48,956 bases of DNA from positions 110 through 49,065 of the forward strand of contig NZ_WWGX01000108.1 in NCBI RefSeq assembly GCF_009862265.1, read 5' to 3'. A program made the position numbers and the translations under genes. This document shows, piece by piece, positions 15,226-24,184 of the stretch. Numbering within the stretch: position 1 is the stretch's first letter; each line of letters begins with the position of its first letter. Source of the DNA: Streptomyces sp. SID8352 (lineage in GTDB: Bacteria; Actinomycetota; Actinomycetes; Streptomycetales; Streptomycetaceae). Below the pieces are notes generated by a model that saw only the letters and a list, made by a program, of their open reading frames with translations, was not told the origin of the DNA and made no database searches.

Positions 15226-16656
15226 CTACCGCCCCCCGTCCGGCGGCGGCACCGGCGCCCCCGGCAGCCGGACCGTCGCCACCGTGCCAGGGGTGCCGTC
15301 CACGGCACGGGCCAGGGTGACCTCGCCGCCCGCCCGCTGCACCGTGCGGGCCACGATGGACAGGCCCAGGCCGGAGCCCGGCAGCGCGCGGGCGGACGGG
15401 GAGCGCCAGAAGCGGTCGAAGACGTGCGGGAGTTCCTCGGCGTCGATGCCCGGCCCGTGGTCGCGGACGGTGAGGACGCCGTCGGCCAGCCGTACGTCGA
15501 CGATGCCGCCCCGGGGGCTGAACTTCACCGCGTTGTCCAGGATGTTGACCACCGCGCGCTCCAGGGCTGCCGGTTCGGCCCGGACGTACCAGGGCCGGAC
15601 GTCCGCCGTGATGGTCAGCTCGGGGCCGCGCAGCCGGGCGCGGCGCAGGGCCGCCTCGACGATCTCGTGCCAGGCGACGATCCGCGTCCGGCCCGGGTGC
15701 GGGGCGGTGTCCGGGCGGGACAGCTCCTGGAGGTCGCCGATGAGCGCGGCCAGCTCCGTCATCTGCGCCTTGACCGACGCCAGCAGGGCCCGGCGGTCGG
15801 CCTCCGGGATCGGGCGGCCGGTCTCCTCGCTGCGCGAGAGCAGCTCGATGTTGGTGCGCAGGGAGGTGAGCGGGGTGCGCAGTTCGTGCCCGGCGTCCGC
15901 GATGAGCTGCTTCTGGAGCTCCCGGGAGCTGGCGAGGGACGAGGTCATGGAGTTGAAGGAGCGGGAGAGCCGGGCGATCTCGTCCTCGCCGCCCTCGGCG
16001 ACGGGGATGTGCACGGTGAGGTCCTCCGTGCGGGCCACGTGCTCCACGGCCCGGGTCAGCTCGTCCACCGGGCGCAGGCCGGTGCGGGCCACCCACAGCC
16101 CGGCCGCCCCGGCGCCCACCACCCCGGCCCCGGCGACGAAGACGAGGACCAGCGCCAGGTGGTTGAGGGAGTTGTTGACCTCGCTCAGCGGCCGGGCGGC
16201 GGCGACCGCCACCCCCGGCAGCCCGGACACGGTGTAGGTGAAGACGCGGTACTGGGAGCCGTCGGCGCCCTTGGCGTCGTGCAGCGCGTCGGTGGTGCGG
16301 CCCTCGGCCACGGCGTGGTCGGCCGCGGTGAGCGGGACCTCCTCGGTGCCGATGATCAGACAGCTCCCGCCCTTGCGGTCGACGAGCTGCACGGAGGAGC
16401 CGAACGGGTTCTGCTCGTGGGTGACCGGCTCGTGGGCGCACAGGCCGGTGGGCAGGTCGAGGTACTGGCCGACCTGCCGGGCGTCCATGCGGTTGGCCCG
16501 CAGCGCCTCGTCCAGCGAGTTCACCAGGACGCTCTTGACGACGAACCAGCAGGCCACCGCCGCCGCCGTGACCGCGAGCGCCACCGCCACCGCCACCAGC
16601 AGGGCGAGCCGGGAGCGCAGCGACAGGGCGCGGAAGCGGCGGACGGGGCCGGTCAC
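15226..16656 (-). CDS. Sensor histidine kinase, MprB-like
   Basis: 476 residues. A transmembrane segment at about 17-40, an extracellular sensor of ~120 residues containing two cysteines (C73, C99) that could pair, a second membrane segment at about 166-190, then HAMP (VARTGLRPVDEL onward), the dimerisation helix with phospho-acceptor H257 (DAGHELRTPL), and an ATPase domain with N box (NILDNAVKFS), G1 (DHGPGID) and G2 (GSGLGLSIV). The GTG start overlaps the response-regulator stop by four bases. Domain layout and genomic context match the mycobacterial MprAB envelope-stress system, whose target is an HtrA-type protease; here such a protease gene lies at the head of the cluster. Confidence 0.93.
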   Translation of the reverse strand: MTGPVRRFRALSLRSRLALLVAVAVALAVTAAAVACWFVVKSVLVNSLDEALRANRMDARQVGQYLDLPTGLCAHEPVTHEQNPFGSSVQLVDRKGGSCLIIGTEEVPLTAADHAVAEGRTTDALHDAKGADGSQYRVFTYTVSGLPGVAVAAARPLSEVNNSLNHLALVLVFVAGAGVVGAGAAGLWVARTGLRPVDELTRAVEHVARTEDLTVHIPVAEGGEDEIARLSRSFNSMTSSLASSRELQKQLIADAGHELRTPLTSLRTNIELLSRSEETGRPIPEADRRALLASVKAQMTELAALIGDLQELSRPDTAPHPGRTRIVAWHEIVEAALRRARLRGPELTITADVRPWYVRAEPAALERAVVNILDNAVKFSPRGGIVDVRLADGVLTVRDHGPGIDAEELPHVFDRFWRSPSARALPGSGLGLSIVARTVQRAGGEVTLARAVDGTPGTVATVRLPGAPVPPPDGGR

Positions 16657-17387
16657 TCCGCGCCGCCCTGCCGCAGGACGTAGCCGACCCCCCGGACGGT
16701 GTGCACGAGGCGCGGTTCGCCGCCGGCCTCGGTCTTGCGGCGCAGGTACATGACGTAGACGTCGAGGGAGTTGGAGGAGGGCTCGAAGTCGAAGCCCCAG
16801 ACGGCCTTGAGGATCTGCTCGCGGGTGAGGACCTGGCGGGGGTGGGCCAGGAACATCTCCAGCAGGGTGAACTCGGTGCGGGTCAGCTCCACCCGCCGCC
16901 CGCCCCGGGTGACCTCGCGCGTCACCGGGTCCATGGCCAGGTCGGCGAAGCGGAGGGTGTCGTCGGGGCCGGTTCCGGTACCGGGCGCCGCGGTGTAGGA
17001 GCTGCGCCGCAGCAGGGCGCGGATGCGGGCGAACAGCTCGTCCAGCTCGAAGGGCTTGACGAGGTAGTCGTCGGCGCCGGCGTCCAGCCCGGTGACCCGG
17101 TCCCCGACCGTGTCGCGGGCGGTCAGCATCAGGATGGGGGTGGTGTCGCCGGTGCCGCGGATGCGCCGGGCGGCGGTCAGGCCGTCCATCCGGGGCATCT
17201 GGATGTCGAGGACGACGAGGTCGGGCCGGTACGCCGCGGCCTTCTCCAGGGCGTCGGCGCCGTCGACGGCGACCTCGGTGGCGTACCCCTCGAAGGCGAG
17301 GCTGCGCTGGAGGGCCTCGCGGACCGCCGGCTCGTCGTCGACGATCAGGATGCGCTGGGTGTCGCGGTCGCCTTCGGCGGTGCTCAT
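16653..17387 (-). CDS. OmpR-family response regulator, MprA-like
   Basis: 244 residues. Receiver domain about 12-125 with acidic pair D17/D18, phosphorylation site D61 (LVVLDIQMPRMDG) and the conserved Lys in LVKPFELDEL. Winged-helix DNA-binding domain about 145-240 (LTRTEFTLLEMFLAHP, then VHTVRGVGYVLR). It is the cognate regulator of the coupled kinase. The protease gene ends 110 bp upstream on the same strand, so all three may be one transcript or the protease may be a target. Close in sequence style to mycobacterial MprA. Confidence 0.95.
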   Translation of the reverse strand: MSTAEGDRDTQRILIVDDEPAVREALQRSLAFEGYATEVAVDGADALEKAAAYRPDLVVLDIQMPRMDGLTAARRIRGTGDTTPILMLTARDTVGDRVTGLDAGADDYLVKPFELDELFARIRALLRRSSYTAAPGTGTGPDDTLRFADLAMDPVTREVTRGGRRVELTRTEFTLLEMFLAHPRQVLTREQILKAVWGFDFEPSSNSLDVYVMYLRRKTEAGGEPRLVHTVRGVGYVLRQGGAE

Positions 17388-17496
17388 GGCTGGGGTTCCT
17401 CGGCTTCCTGGCGGGCGGTGGGCGGACGGGGGACGGCAGCGCCCTCAGCGTCGCACGCCCGGGGCTGCCGGGGCGGTCCCGGGGCGGCGGGTCCCG

Positions 17497-18648
17497 TCAG
17501 GTCCGGGAGCCCGCCCGCAGGCCGTCGAGGTCGGCCTTGACGGTGCCGACGGGGATGGCGAAGCCGAGGCCGACGCTGCCCGAGGCGGCCGAGGACGCCC
17601 CGCTCGGCGCGTACATCGCGGAGTTGATGCCGATGATGGCGCCGTTCATGTCGATCAGGGCGCCGCCGGAGTTGCCCGGGTTGAGGGAGGCGTCGGTCTG
17701 GATCGCCTTGTACGTGGTGGTGGACGAGCCGGTGTCGCCGTTGAACTGCCGGCCGCCGAACTCGAAGGGCCAGCCCCCGCCGCCCTGTTGCCGCTGCTGT
17801 CCGCCCGGGTCGGCGGCGACGGTGACGTCCCGGCCGAGGGCGGAGACGATACCGCTGGTCACGGTGCCGGTGAGACCCTCGGGGGAGCCGATCGCCACCA
17901 CCTGCTGGCCGACCTGGAGCCGGTCGGAGTCGCCGAGGGTGGCGGCCTTGAGGCCGGAGGCGTTCTCCAGCTTGATCAGCGCCAGGTCCTTCCGGCTGTC
18001 GGTGCCGATGACGCGGGCGGTGTAGCGGGTGCCGTCGTGGGTGGTGACCTTGATGGAGGAGGCGCCGGAGATGACGTGGTTGTTGGTGACGATCTCGCCG
18101 TCGCCGGTGATGATCACACCGGAGCCGGTGGAGGAGCCCGAGGCCGAGGCGGCGCCGATCTCGACGATGCTCGGCGCGACGGCCGCGGCGACCCCGGCCA
18201 CCGTGCCCTTCTGGCTGGAGGGCACCACGGTGGTGCTGCCCGCGGGGGCGACGGAGGCGGGGGTGCCGCCGGTGAGTTCCTGGATGCCGTACGCGGTGCC
18301 GCCGCCGATGGCCGCCGCGACGATGGCCACGGCCGCGAGGAGCGTGCCCGGCCCGCGCCGGCCCGTCCGCTTCGGCCGCGGCGCGGCCGCGGGTGCGGGC
18401 TCCGTGGCCGTGGCGGTCCCCGGCTCCGGCGACGGACAGGGGGACGGGTAGGGGGACGGATGGGCGGGCTGGGGCCGGGTCGGGGCCTCCGGGTGGGACG
18501 GGGCCGGGCCGAGCACCCGGGTGGGCGGTTCGGCGGGCGGGGGAGGCCACTCCGGGTTCACGGGAGCGGAGGTGTGCGGCTGGGTGCCCGTTGCGGGACT
18601 CTGGTGCGCGTTCTCGTACTCGCCGCTGGGGCGGGGGCTCTCGGTCAT
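17497..18648 (-). CDS. Membrane-anchored trypsin-like serine protease (HtrA/PepD-type) lacking a PDZ domain
   Basis: 383 residues. A Pro-rich cytosolic N-terminus (1-95), one transmembrane anchor (about 100-121), a linker, then a chymotrypsin-fold protease with catalytic H191 (TNNHVISG), D221 (RKDLALIKL) and S327 (NPGNSGGAL). The family usually carries a C-terminal PDZ domain; here the protein stops about a dozen residues after the protease fold (GLGFAIPVG), with no frameshifted PDZ in another frame. A Gln/Gly-rich loop lies around 283-292. Start: ATG at 18648 has GGAAAG nine bases upstream; ATG at 18654 is the alternative. Probably works in envelope quality control with the adjacent MprAB-like pair. 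Confidence 0.92.
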   Translation of the reverse strand: MTESPRPSGEYENAHQSPATGTQPHTSAPVNPEWPPPPAEPPTRVLGPAPSHPEAPTRPQPAHPSPYPSPCPSPEPGTATATEPAPAAAPRPKRTGRRGPGTLLAAVAIVAAAIGGGTAYGIQELTGGTPASVAPAGSTTVVPSSQKGTVAGVAAAVAPSIVEIGAASASGSSTGSGVIITGDGEIVTNNHVISGASSIKVTTHDGTRYTARVIGTDSRKDLALIKLENASGLKAATLGDSDRLQVGQQVVAIGSPEGLTGTVTSGIVSALGRDVTVAADPGGQQRQQGGGGWPFEFGGRQFNGDTGSSTTTYKAIQTDASLNPGNSGGALIDMNGAIIGINSAMYAPSGASSAASGSVGLGFAIPVGTVKADLDGLRAGSRT

Positions 18649-18977
18649 GTTCATGAGCTTTCCGCGCGTCCATGAGAGCTTCCTGAGCCCGGCCTGAGAA
18701 GCCCGGCAGAACCTCCTTCGCCCGGAATGAGGGCCGCCGGGGGCGCGGGGACACGGGCTCCCCGCCCGGAGCCGGGAAGGGGCGACGGGGGCCGTGGCGA
18801 GGGCGTGGCACGGGCCGCCCGCCCGGGTCCGGGAGGGCCACCGCCCACCACCGCACACCACCGCCCGGCCCCGTCACGGCTCCGCCGCGTCCGTGCGGCC
18901 TCCGTGTCCGAGGGCCCCGCCCGCCGCGGGGCGGCGCACCGCGGGCCCGTCGCCACCCGCCCGGCGGGTGCCCGGCG

Positions 18978-20000
18978 CTACGCGCAGCCGCAGGACCGGC
19001 GGACGACCAGCCGCGACGGGAACACCCGCAGCCGCTCCCGGCGCGACCCCTGGACCCGGATGGCGTCGTCCAGGACGAGGTCCACCGAGGCCCGCGCCAT
19101 CGCGGACCGGTCGGAGGCGACCGTGGTCAGCGGAGGATCGGCCAGCGCCGCCTCCTTGATGTCGTCGAAGCCCGCCACCGCCAGCTCGCCCGGCACGTCG
19201 ATGCGCAGCTCGCGGGCCGCGCGCAGCAGGCCGATGGCCTGGTCGTCGGTGGAGCAGAACACGGCCGGGGGCCGCCGCGGCCCGGCGAGGATCTCCAGGG
19301 CCACCCGGTAGGCGTCGTAGCGGTTGTACGGCGCCTCGAAGAGGCGGTCCTCGGTGGGCAGCCCGGCCTCCTTCATGGCCTGCCGCCAGCCCTCGACGTG
19401 GTCGGAGACCGGGTCGCCGACGGAGGGGGTGTCGGCGGTGCCGCCCATGCAGGCGACGTATTCGTAGCCGTGCTCCAGCAGGTGCCGCACGGCGGCCTGG
19501 GCGCCGCCCACGTCGTCGGTGACGACGGCGACGTCGTCGATGGCCTCGGGGCGCTCGTGGAGCAGCACCACCCGGGCGTCCCAGGCGTCGATCTCGGCGG
19601 CGGCCATGTCGTTCAGCGCGTGGCTGACCAGGATCAGGCCGCTGACCCGCATCCCGAGGAAGGCCCGCAGGTAGTGGACCTCGCGTTCGCCCACGTAGTC
19701 GGAGTTGCCGACCAGCACCATCTTGCCGCGCTCGGAGGCGGCCCACTCGACCGCGTGCGCCATCTCCGCGAAGAACGGCTGGCGCGCGTCCGGGACGATC
19801 AGCCCTATGAGGTCGGTGCGCCGCGACGCCATCGCCTGGGCGACCCGGTCGGGCCGGTACCCCAGCTCCTTGATGGCGGCGAGGACACGCTCGCGCGTGG
19901 CCGGGGCGACCGGCCGGGGTCCGTTGTTGATGACGTAGCTCACGACGGCGGTCGAGGTCCCCGCCAGCCGCGCCACATCGTCCCGAGTCACCTTGGCCAC
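18978..20000 (-). CDS. LacI-family transcriptional regulator
   Basis: 340 residues. The N-terminal helix-turn-helix (VTRDDVARLAGTSTAVVSYV, about 4-25) and hinge helix (RVAQAMASRR) are typical; the rest is a periplasmic-binding-protein-like effector domain (IGLIVPDARQPFFAEMAHA through AVAGFDDIKEA). Single cysteines cluster at the very C-terminus (RRSCGCA), unusual but seen in some actinobacterial members. Ligand and regulon cannot be read from sequence; it has no adjacent sugar operon. It lies downstream of glnR on the same strand with a hairpin between. The 18655-18977 gap on its other side is GC-rich with no gene. Confidence 0.92.
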   Translation of the reverse strand: MAKVTRDDVARLAGTSTAVVSYVINNGPRPVAPATRERVLAAIKELGYRPDRVAQAMASRRTDLIGLIVPDARQPFFAEMAHAVEWAASERGKMVLVGNSDYVGEREVHYLRAFLGMRVSGLILVSHALNDMAAAEIDAWDARVVLLHERPEAIDDVAVVTDDVGGAQAAVRHLLEHGYEYVACMGGTADTPSVGDPVSDHVEGWRQAMKEAGLPTEDRLFEAPYNRYDAYRVALEILAGPRRPPAVFCSTDDQAIGLLRAARELRIDVPGELAVAGFDDIKEAALADPPLTTVASDRSAMARASVDLVLDDAIRVQGSRRERLRVFPSRLVVRRSCGCA

Positions 20001-20072
20001 GCGCGGAGTCTACGCGGATGGAACCCCCGCGGGGCAGGCTGTGTCATCCCTCGGTCATCCGCATCGCGGCGG

Positions 20073-20089
20073 GGGCCCGCCCGGCGGGC
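20073..20089 (-). terminator. Hairpin between glnR and LacI gene
   Basis: GGCCCGCC-C-GGCGGGCC is a perfect inverted repeat 16 bp past the glnR stop and could end the glnR transcript. The loop must be made by opening a few central pairs. Confidence 0.45.
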
Positions 20090-20105
20090 CGCGCGCCGGA
20101 CGCGG

Positions 20106-20870
20106 TCAGTCCCCGGTCCGGCCCGTCCGCCCGGCCCCTTCCGGCCTCCTGGACCGGTCGGTCCGGTCCGTCCGCTCCGTCGTCTCGCCCTTCTCGGGCT
20201 TCTCCGGGACGACGAAGCGGTAACCGACGTTGCGGACGGTGCCGATCAGGGACTCGTGCTCGGGGCCGAGCTTGGCGCGCAGCCGCCGGACGTGGACGTC
20301 GACGGTGCGGGTGCCGCCGAAGTAGTCGTAGCCCCAGACCTCCTGGAGGAGCTGGGCGCGGGTGAAGACCCGGCCCGGGTGCTGGGCGAGGTACTTCAGC
20401 AGCTCGAACTCCTTGAAGGTCAGGTCCAGCACCCGTCCCTTGAGCTTCGCGGAGTACGTGGCCTCGTCGACGGAGAGGTCGCCGCTACGGATCTCGGCGG
20501 GCAGCTCGTCGGCGGTGAGCTGGGCGCGGCCCTGGGCCAGCCGCAGCCGGGCCTCGACCTCGGCCGGTCCCGCGGTGTCCAGGAGCACGTCGTCGACGCC
20601 CCAGTCGGCGGTGACGGCGGCGAGGCCGCCCTCGGTGACGACGAGGAGCAGCGGGCATCCGGGCCCGGTGGAGCGCAGCAGCCGGCACAGCCCGCGCACC
20701 TGCGGGAGGTCGCGCCGGCCGTCGACGAGGACGACGTCGGCACCGGGGGTGTCGACCAGGGCGGCGACCTCGGCGGGGGCCACCCGCACCGAGTGGAGCA
20801 GCAGGCCGAGGGCGGGGAGGACCTCCGCCGACGGCTGGAGCGCGTTGGTCAGCAGGAGCAGGGAACTCAT
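20106..20870 (-). CDS. glnR: Global nitrogen regulator GlnR
   Basis: 254 residues, an orphan OmpR-type regulator that controls glutamine synthetase, ammonium transport and nitrite reduction genes in actinomycetes. The N-terminus MSSLLLLTNALQPS and the DNA-binding half are nearly as I recall for S. coelicolor GlnR. The receiver keeps D50 (VVLVDGRRD) but lacks the normal acidic pocket, consistent with a regulator that is not phosphorylated in the usual way. The winged helix covers about 130-225 (FKEFELLKYLAQHPGRVFTR, then GTVRNVGYRF). The tail after residue 227 is Arg/Thr-rich and variable. No kinase gene is adjacent. Confidence 0.96.
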   Translation of the reverse strand: MSSLLLLTNALQPSAEVLPALGLLLHSVRVAPAEVAALVDTPGADVVLVDGRRDLPQVRGLCRLLRSTGPGCPLLLVVTEGGLAAVTADWGVDDVLLDTAGPAEVEARLRLAQGRAQLTADELPAEIRSGDLSVDEATYSAKLKGRVLDLTFKEFELLKYLAQHPGRVFTRAQLLQEVWGYDYFGGTRTVDVHVRRLRAKLGPEHESLIGTVRNVGYRFVVPEKPEKGETTERTDRTDRSRRPEGAGRTGRTGD

Positions 20871-21089
20871 CGCGGCCCACCCGCCCGGTCCGTCCCGCAG
20901 TCGTGCACGGTTCGCTCGCCCATAACGTCTGGTTCCTCCTCGGTCCTGCGAGGACGTTTACGGCACTGCTTCGTACGGTGCGGTCCCGGCGCCCGGGGCC
21001 GCTGCGACTTCGGAACCGAACGCTCCCGAAAGCACGAAAGGACCCGGGGGCTTCGCTGCCCGAGTCCTCTTCACAGCAGAATAGCCGAT

Positions 21090-22025
21090 ATGAGCAACCG
21101 ACCGGCAGGCCGTGTGGCGCTTCCCACCCCCGATCCGCGCGGCGGGACACCCCCCGCGGGGGCCCGGGGCGCACCGTCCGGGGAGCCGGCGGGAGGGCCC
21201 GCGGCCGGGCCGCGGCGGGCCGTGCTGCTCACCGACGACGGGGTGCCGATCGACGCCCGGTACGCGCCGGGCCCGCCCGCCCCCGCCCTGGCCCGGGAGG
21301 GTGAACCGGCCCTCCGCCCCGCCCCGGCGCGCGGCGCCGCCCCCGCCCCCGTCATCGTCGTCGCCCACGGCTTCACCGGCGGCGCCGACGGGCCGCATGT
21401 GCGCCGGGTCGCGGCGGCCCTCGCCCGGTCCTGCGCGGTGGTCACCTTCTCCTTCCGGGGACACGGCCGCTCCGGCGGCCACTCGACGGTCGGCGACCGG
21501 GAGGTGCTGGACCTCGCGGCGGCCGTTGCCTGGGCCCGCTCGCTCGGCCATCCGGGGGTGGCCACCGTCGGCTTCTCCATGGGCGGCTCGGTGGTGCTGC
21601 GGCACGCCGCGCTGTACGGCGGCGACGTCCACGCGCGCACCGACGCGGTGGTGGCGGTCAGCGCCCCGGCCCGCTGGTACTACCGGGGGACGGCGCCGAT
21701 GCGGCGGCTGCACTGGCTGGTGATGCGCCCGTCCGGCCGTCTGGTGGGGCGCTACGGCTTCGGCACCCGCATCCAGCGTCGCGAGTGGGACCCGGTGCCG
21801 CTGCCCCCGGCGCAGGCCGCGGCGCGGATCGCCCCGACGCCGCTGCTGGTGGTGCACGGCGACCGGGACCCCTACTTCCCGCTCGACCACCCCCGGATGC
21901 TGGCCGAGGCGTCCGGCGGTCACGCCGAGCTGTGGGTGGAGCCCGGCATGGGCCACGCCGAACACGCCGCCGGGGCGGACCTGCTGGGCCGGATCGGCGT
22001 CTGGGCGGCCCGCGAAGCGGGCTAG
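21090..22025 (+). CDS. Alpha/beta hydrolase
   Basis: 311 residues. After a Pro/Gly-rich lead of ~45 residues comes an alpha/beta-hydrolase core: oxyanion HGFTGGADG, nucleophile S163 in GFSMGGS, acid D260 in HGDRDPYFP and catalytic H289 in GMGHAEHA. The sequence SFRGHGRSGG is common to serine esterases and lipases. The substrate is unknown. ATG at 21090 is the first in-frame start after the glnR promoter region. The MoaD-like gene follows 45 bp later and may be co-transcribed. Confidence 0.9.
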   Translation: MSNRPAGRVALPTPDPRGGTPPAGARGAPSGEPAGGPAAGPRRAVLLTDDGVPIDARYAPGPPAPALAREGEPALRPAPARGAAPAPVIVVAHGFTGGADGPHVRRVAAALARSCAVVTFSFRGHGRSGGHSTVGDREVLDLAAAVAWARSLGHPGVATVGFSMGGSVVLRHAALYGGDVHARTDAVVAVSAPARWYYRGTAPMRRLHWLVMRPSGRLVGRYGFGTRIQRREWDPVPLPPAQAAARIAPTPLLVVHGDRDPYFPLDHPRMLAEASGGHAELWVEPGMGHAEHAAGADLLGRIGVWAAREAG

Positions 22026-22070
22026 CCTGAGGTGTTCACCGCAAGCGATTCCCTGCGATCGAGGAACCAG

Positions 22071-22325
22071 ATGGCAAAGGTCACGGTGCGCTACTGGGCC
22101 GCCGCGAAGGCCGCGGCCCGGGTGGCCGAGGAGCCCCACGAGGCGGACACGCTCGCCGCCGCGCTGGCCGCGGCGCGCGAGCGGCACCCCGGCGAGCTGT
22201 CGCGGGTGCTGTCGCGCTGCTCGTTCCTCGTCGACGGCGACCCGGTCGGCACCCGCGGGCACGAGACGGTCCGGCTGACCGACGGATGCACCGTCGAGGT
22301 GCTGCCCCCGTTCGCGGGAGGGTGA
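22071..22325 (+). CDS. MoaD/ThiS-family sulfur-carrier protein
   Basis: 84 residues with the ubiquitin-like beta-grasp pattern and a C-terminal Gly-Gly (PPFAGG), the site that is adenylated and thiocarboxylated in MoaD and ThiS proteins. The start ATG is preceded by GAGGAACC. It may feed sulfur to molybdopterin or another cofactor; no moeB or moaE gene is nearby, so the pathway is open, though a thiosulfate sulfurtransferase is encoded 3 kb downstream. The next gene starts two bases after its stop, so the pair is surely co-transcribed. Confidence 0.88.
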   Translation: MAKVTVRYWAAAKAAARVAEEPHEADTLAAALAAARERHPGELSRVLSRCSFLVDGDPVGTRGHETVRLTDGCTVEVLPPFAGG

Positions 22326-22327
22326 GG

Positions 22328-24034
22328 ATGAGCGACCAGCCGTACGGGCAGCAGCACCACCCGCAGCAGGGGTACGACGCCGGGGCCTGGCCGGGCCACC
22401 GGCCGTACGAGGACTCCGACACGGGCCGGCACACCCAGCAGTGGCAGGGGCAGACCTGGGAGACCGGCCTCCAGCCGCCCGTCCCGGCGTCCCCCGCCGA
22501 GGAGACCTCCCTGCTCCCGCAGCCGCCGCAGGCGCACCCCGACGGGCAGGGGTACCCGCCCGACCCGTACGCGGCGCGGCAGCCGCACCCGCACGGGCCG
22601 CACGCGGCGCGCCCCGCGCCGTACGCCGCCGACCCGCGGTCCCACGGGTCCCAGCCACCGCAGCCGTACGGGACCCCCGAGTCCCAGGCGCAGCCGTACG
22701 GGACGCCCGGGACCCCCGAGCCGCAGGCGTACGGGACCCCCGAGCCGCAGCCGCAGCCGTACGGGACGCCCGAGGCCCAGCCGCAGCCGTACGGAGCCCC
22801 GCAGCCGCCCTCGCAGTCGTACGCGGCCGATCCGCAGTCGTACGCCCAGCCGTACGCCACGGACCACGGCGCCCGGCCGCAGCCGCCCGCGGACCCGTCC
22901 CACGGCACCGGCGTCCACGCGGGCCGGTCCCCCGGGAAGCACCGGGCCCAGCCGTACGGGGAGGCACAGGCCCAGCCGTACGGGGAGGCCCATCCGCAGT
23001 CCCACGGGCAGGCGATGCCCGCGCCCCAGGCCCAGTCCCACGGGCAGGCGCAGCCCCAGCCGTACGCCCAGCCCCAGCCGGAGCCGTACGCCCAGCCGTA
23101 CGCGGAACAGCCGCGGCACGCCGTGCCGCAGTCCCAGCCGTACGCCGAGTCCCAGTCCCATGCGACCCCCCAGCCCCACGCGGCCTCCGGTCCCATCCCC
23201 GGTGCCGTCCCCGAGGCCGGTCCCGCCGAGGGTCCCGCCGACGGTCCCGAGTACGGTCCCGCCACCCTCGCCGGGAACGCGCGGGTCACCGACGCCCAGC
23301 GGGCGCGGGCCGAGGGGCGGTCGCCGATCATCGATCCGGGGATGCAGCCCGCCCTGCTCACCGCGGTGCTCGGCCTGCTGCTGGCGGGCGCGGCGGCGGT
23401 CGGGACGTACGCGCTGCTGGTGCCGCTGGTCGCGCTCCAGGGGCTCACCGCCGCCGGGTGGTTCCGGCTGAACGGCATGTGGCCCGCCCGGCAGGGCATC
23501 GCGCTGGGCTTCGCGGGCGCGCTGGCGGCCGACGCGGCGATGCTGGCGTCCGACCGCTCGCCCGCCGCCCTGATCGGCACCCTAGGGGTGTGGGTGCTGC
23601 TCTCCCTGGTGCTGCAACTGCGCTCGCACGCCGATCCCGACGAGCGGATGTACGGCCTGATGGCGACCGTGGCCGCGACGGCCCTGGCCGTCGTGGCCGG
23701 CGGCTATCTGGCGGCGGACCACGAAGCGGTGACGGTCGGCGCGGTGGCGGTGGCGGTGGCCCTCGTGGTCCGCGCCCTGCCGGTGCCCGCGGCGGTGTCG
23801 GCGGTGGGCGCGCTGATCGCCGCGGCGGTGGCGGGCGGGGCGGTGGGCTCCCTGACCATGTCCGGCCCGGCCGGGGCGCTGCTCGGCGCGGGCGCGGCGG
23901 TGTGCGCGCTGGCGGGCCACCGGGCGGCGGCCTACGACTACCCGTCCCGGTTCGTGCACTTCACGGCGGGCGTGGCGCTGCCGCTGGCGGCGGCGGCCCC
24001 GGCGGTCCACGTCCTCGGGCGGGTCCTGGGGTAG
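22328..24034 (+). CDS. Membrane protein with long Pro/Gln/Tyr-rich PYG-repeat N-terminus
   Basis: 568 residues in two halves. Residues ~1-320 are disordered and rich in Gln, Pro, Tyr and Ala, with many copies of PYG, QPYG and YGTPE spaced 6-12 residues apart; this part is hydrophilic and probably cytosolic. Residues ~335-568 hold seven or eight hydrophobic helices. I know no function for the membrane part; similar proteins are encoded next to MoaD-like genes in other Streptomyces. GAGG immediately precedes the ATG, and translation is coupled to the MoaD-like gene. The repeats make length variation between strains likely. Confidence 0.8.
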   Translation: MSDQPYGQQHHPQQGYDAGAWPGHRPYEDSDTGRHTQQWQGQTWETGLQPPVPASPAEETSLLPQPPQAHPDGQGYPPDPYAARQPHPHGPHAARPAPYAADPRSHGSQPPQPYGTPESQAQPYGTPGTPEPQAYGTPEPQPQPYGTPEAQPQPYGAPQPPSQSYAADPQSYAQPYATDHGARPQPPADPSHGTGVHAGRSPGKHRAQPYGEAQAQPYGEAHPQSHGQAMPAPQAQSHGQAQPQPYAQPQPEPYAQPYAEQPRHAVPQSQPYAESQSHATPQPHAASGPIPGAVPEAGPAEGPADGPEYGPATLAGNARVTDAQRARAEGRSPIIDPGMQPALLTAVLGLLLAGAAAVGTYALLVPLVALQGLTAAGWFRLNGMWPARQGIALGFAGALAADAAMLASDRSPAALIGTLGVWVLLSLVLQLRSHADPDERMYGLMATVAATALAVVAGGYLAADHEAVTVGAVAVAVALVVRALPVPAAVSAVGALIAAAVAGGAVGSLTMSGPAGALLGAGAAVCALAGHRAAAYDYPSRFVHFTAGVALPLAAAAPAVHVLGRVLG

Positions 24035-24184
24035 CCGGCCGCCCGCCCCGGCCGACCGTGCCGCCCGGCGGCGGTGCCTGTCACAGGTGATCGACAAAAT
24101 CCCGGCGGCCGTCCGGCGCGGCACTACGCTCGCGTGGGACGGCCGCCGGTCGTCGTGACCGCCGCCGTGGGGGGGAAGGGCCTG

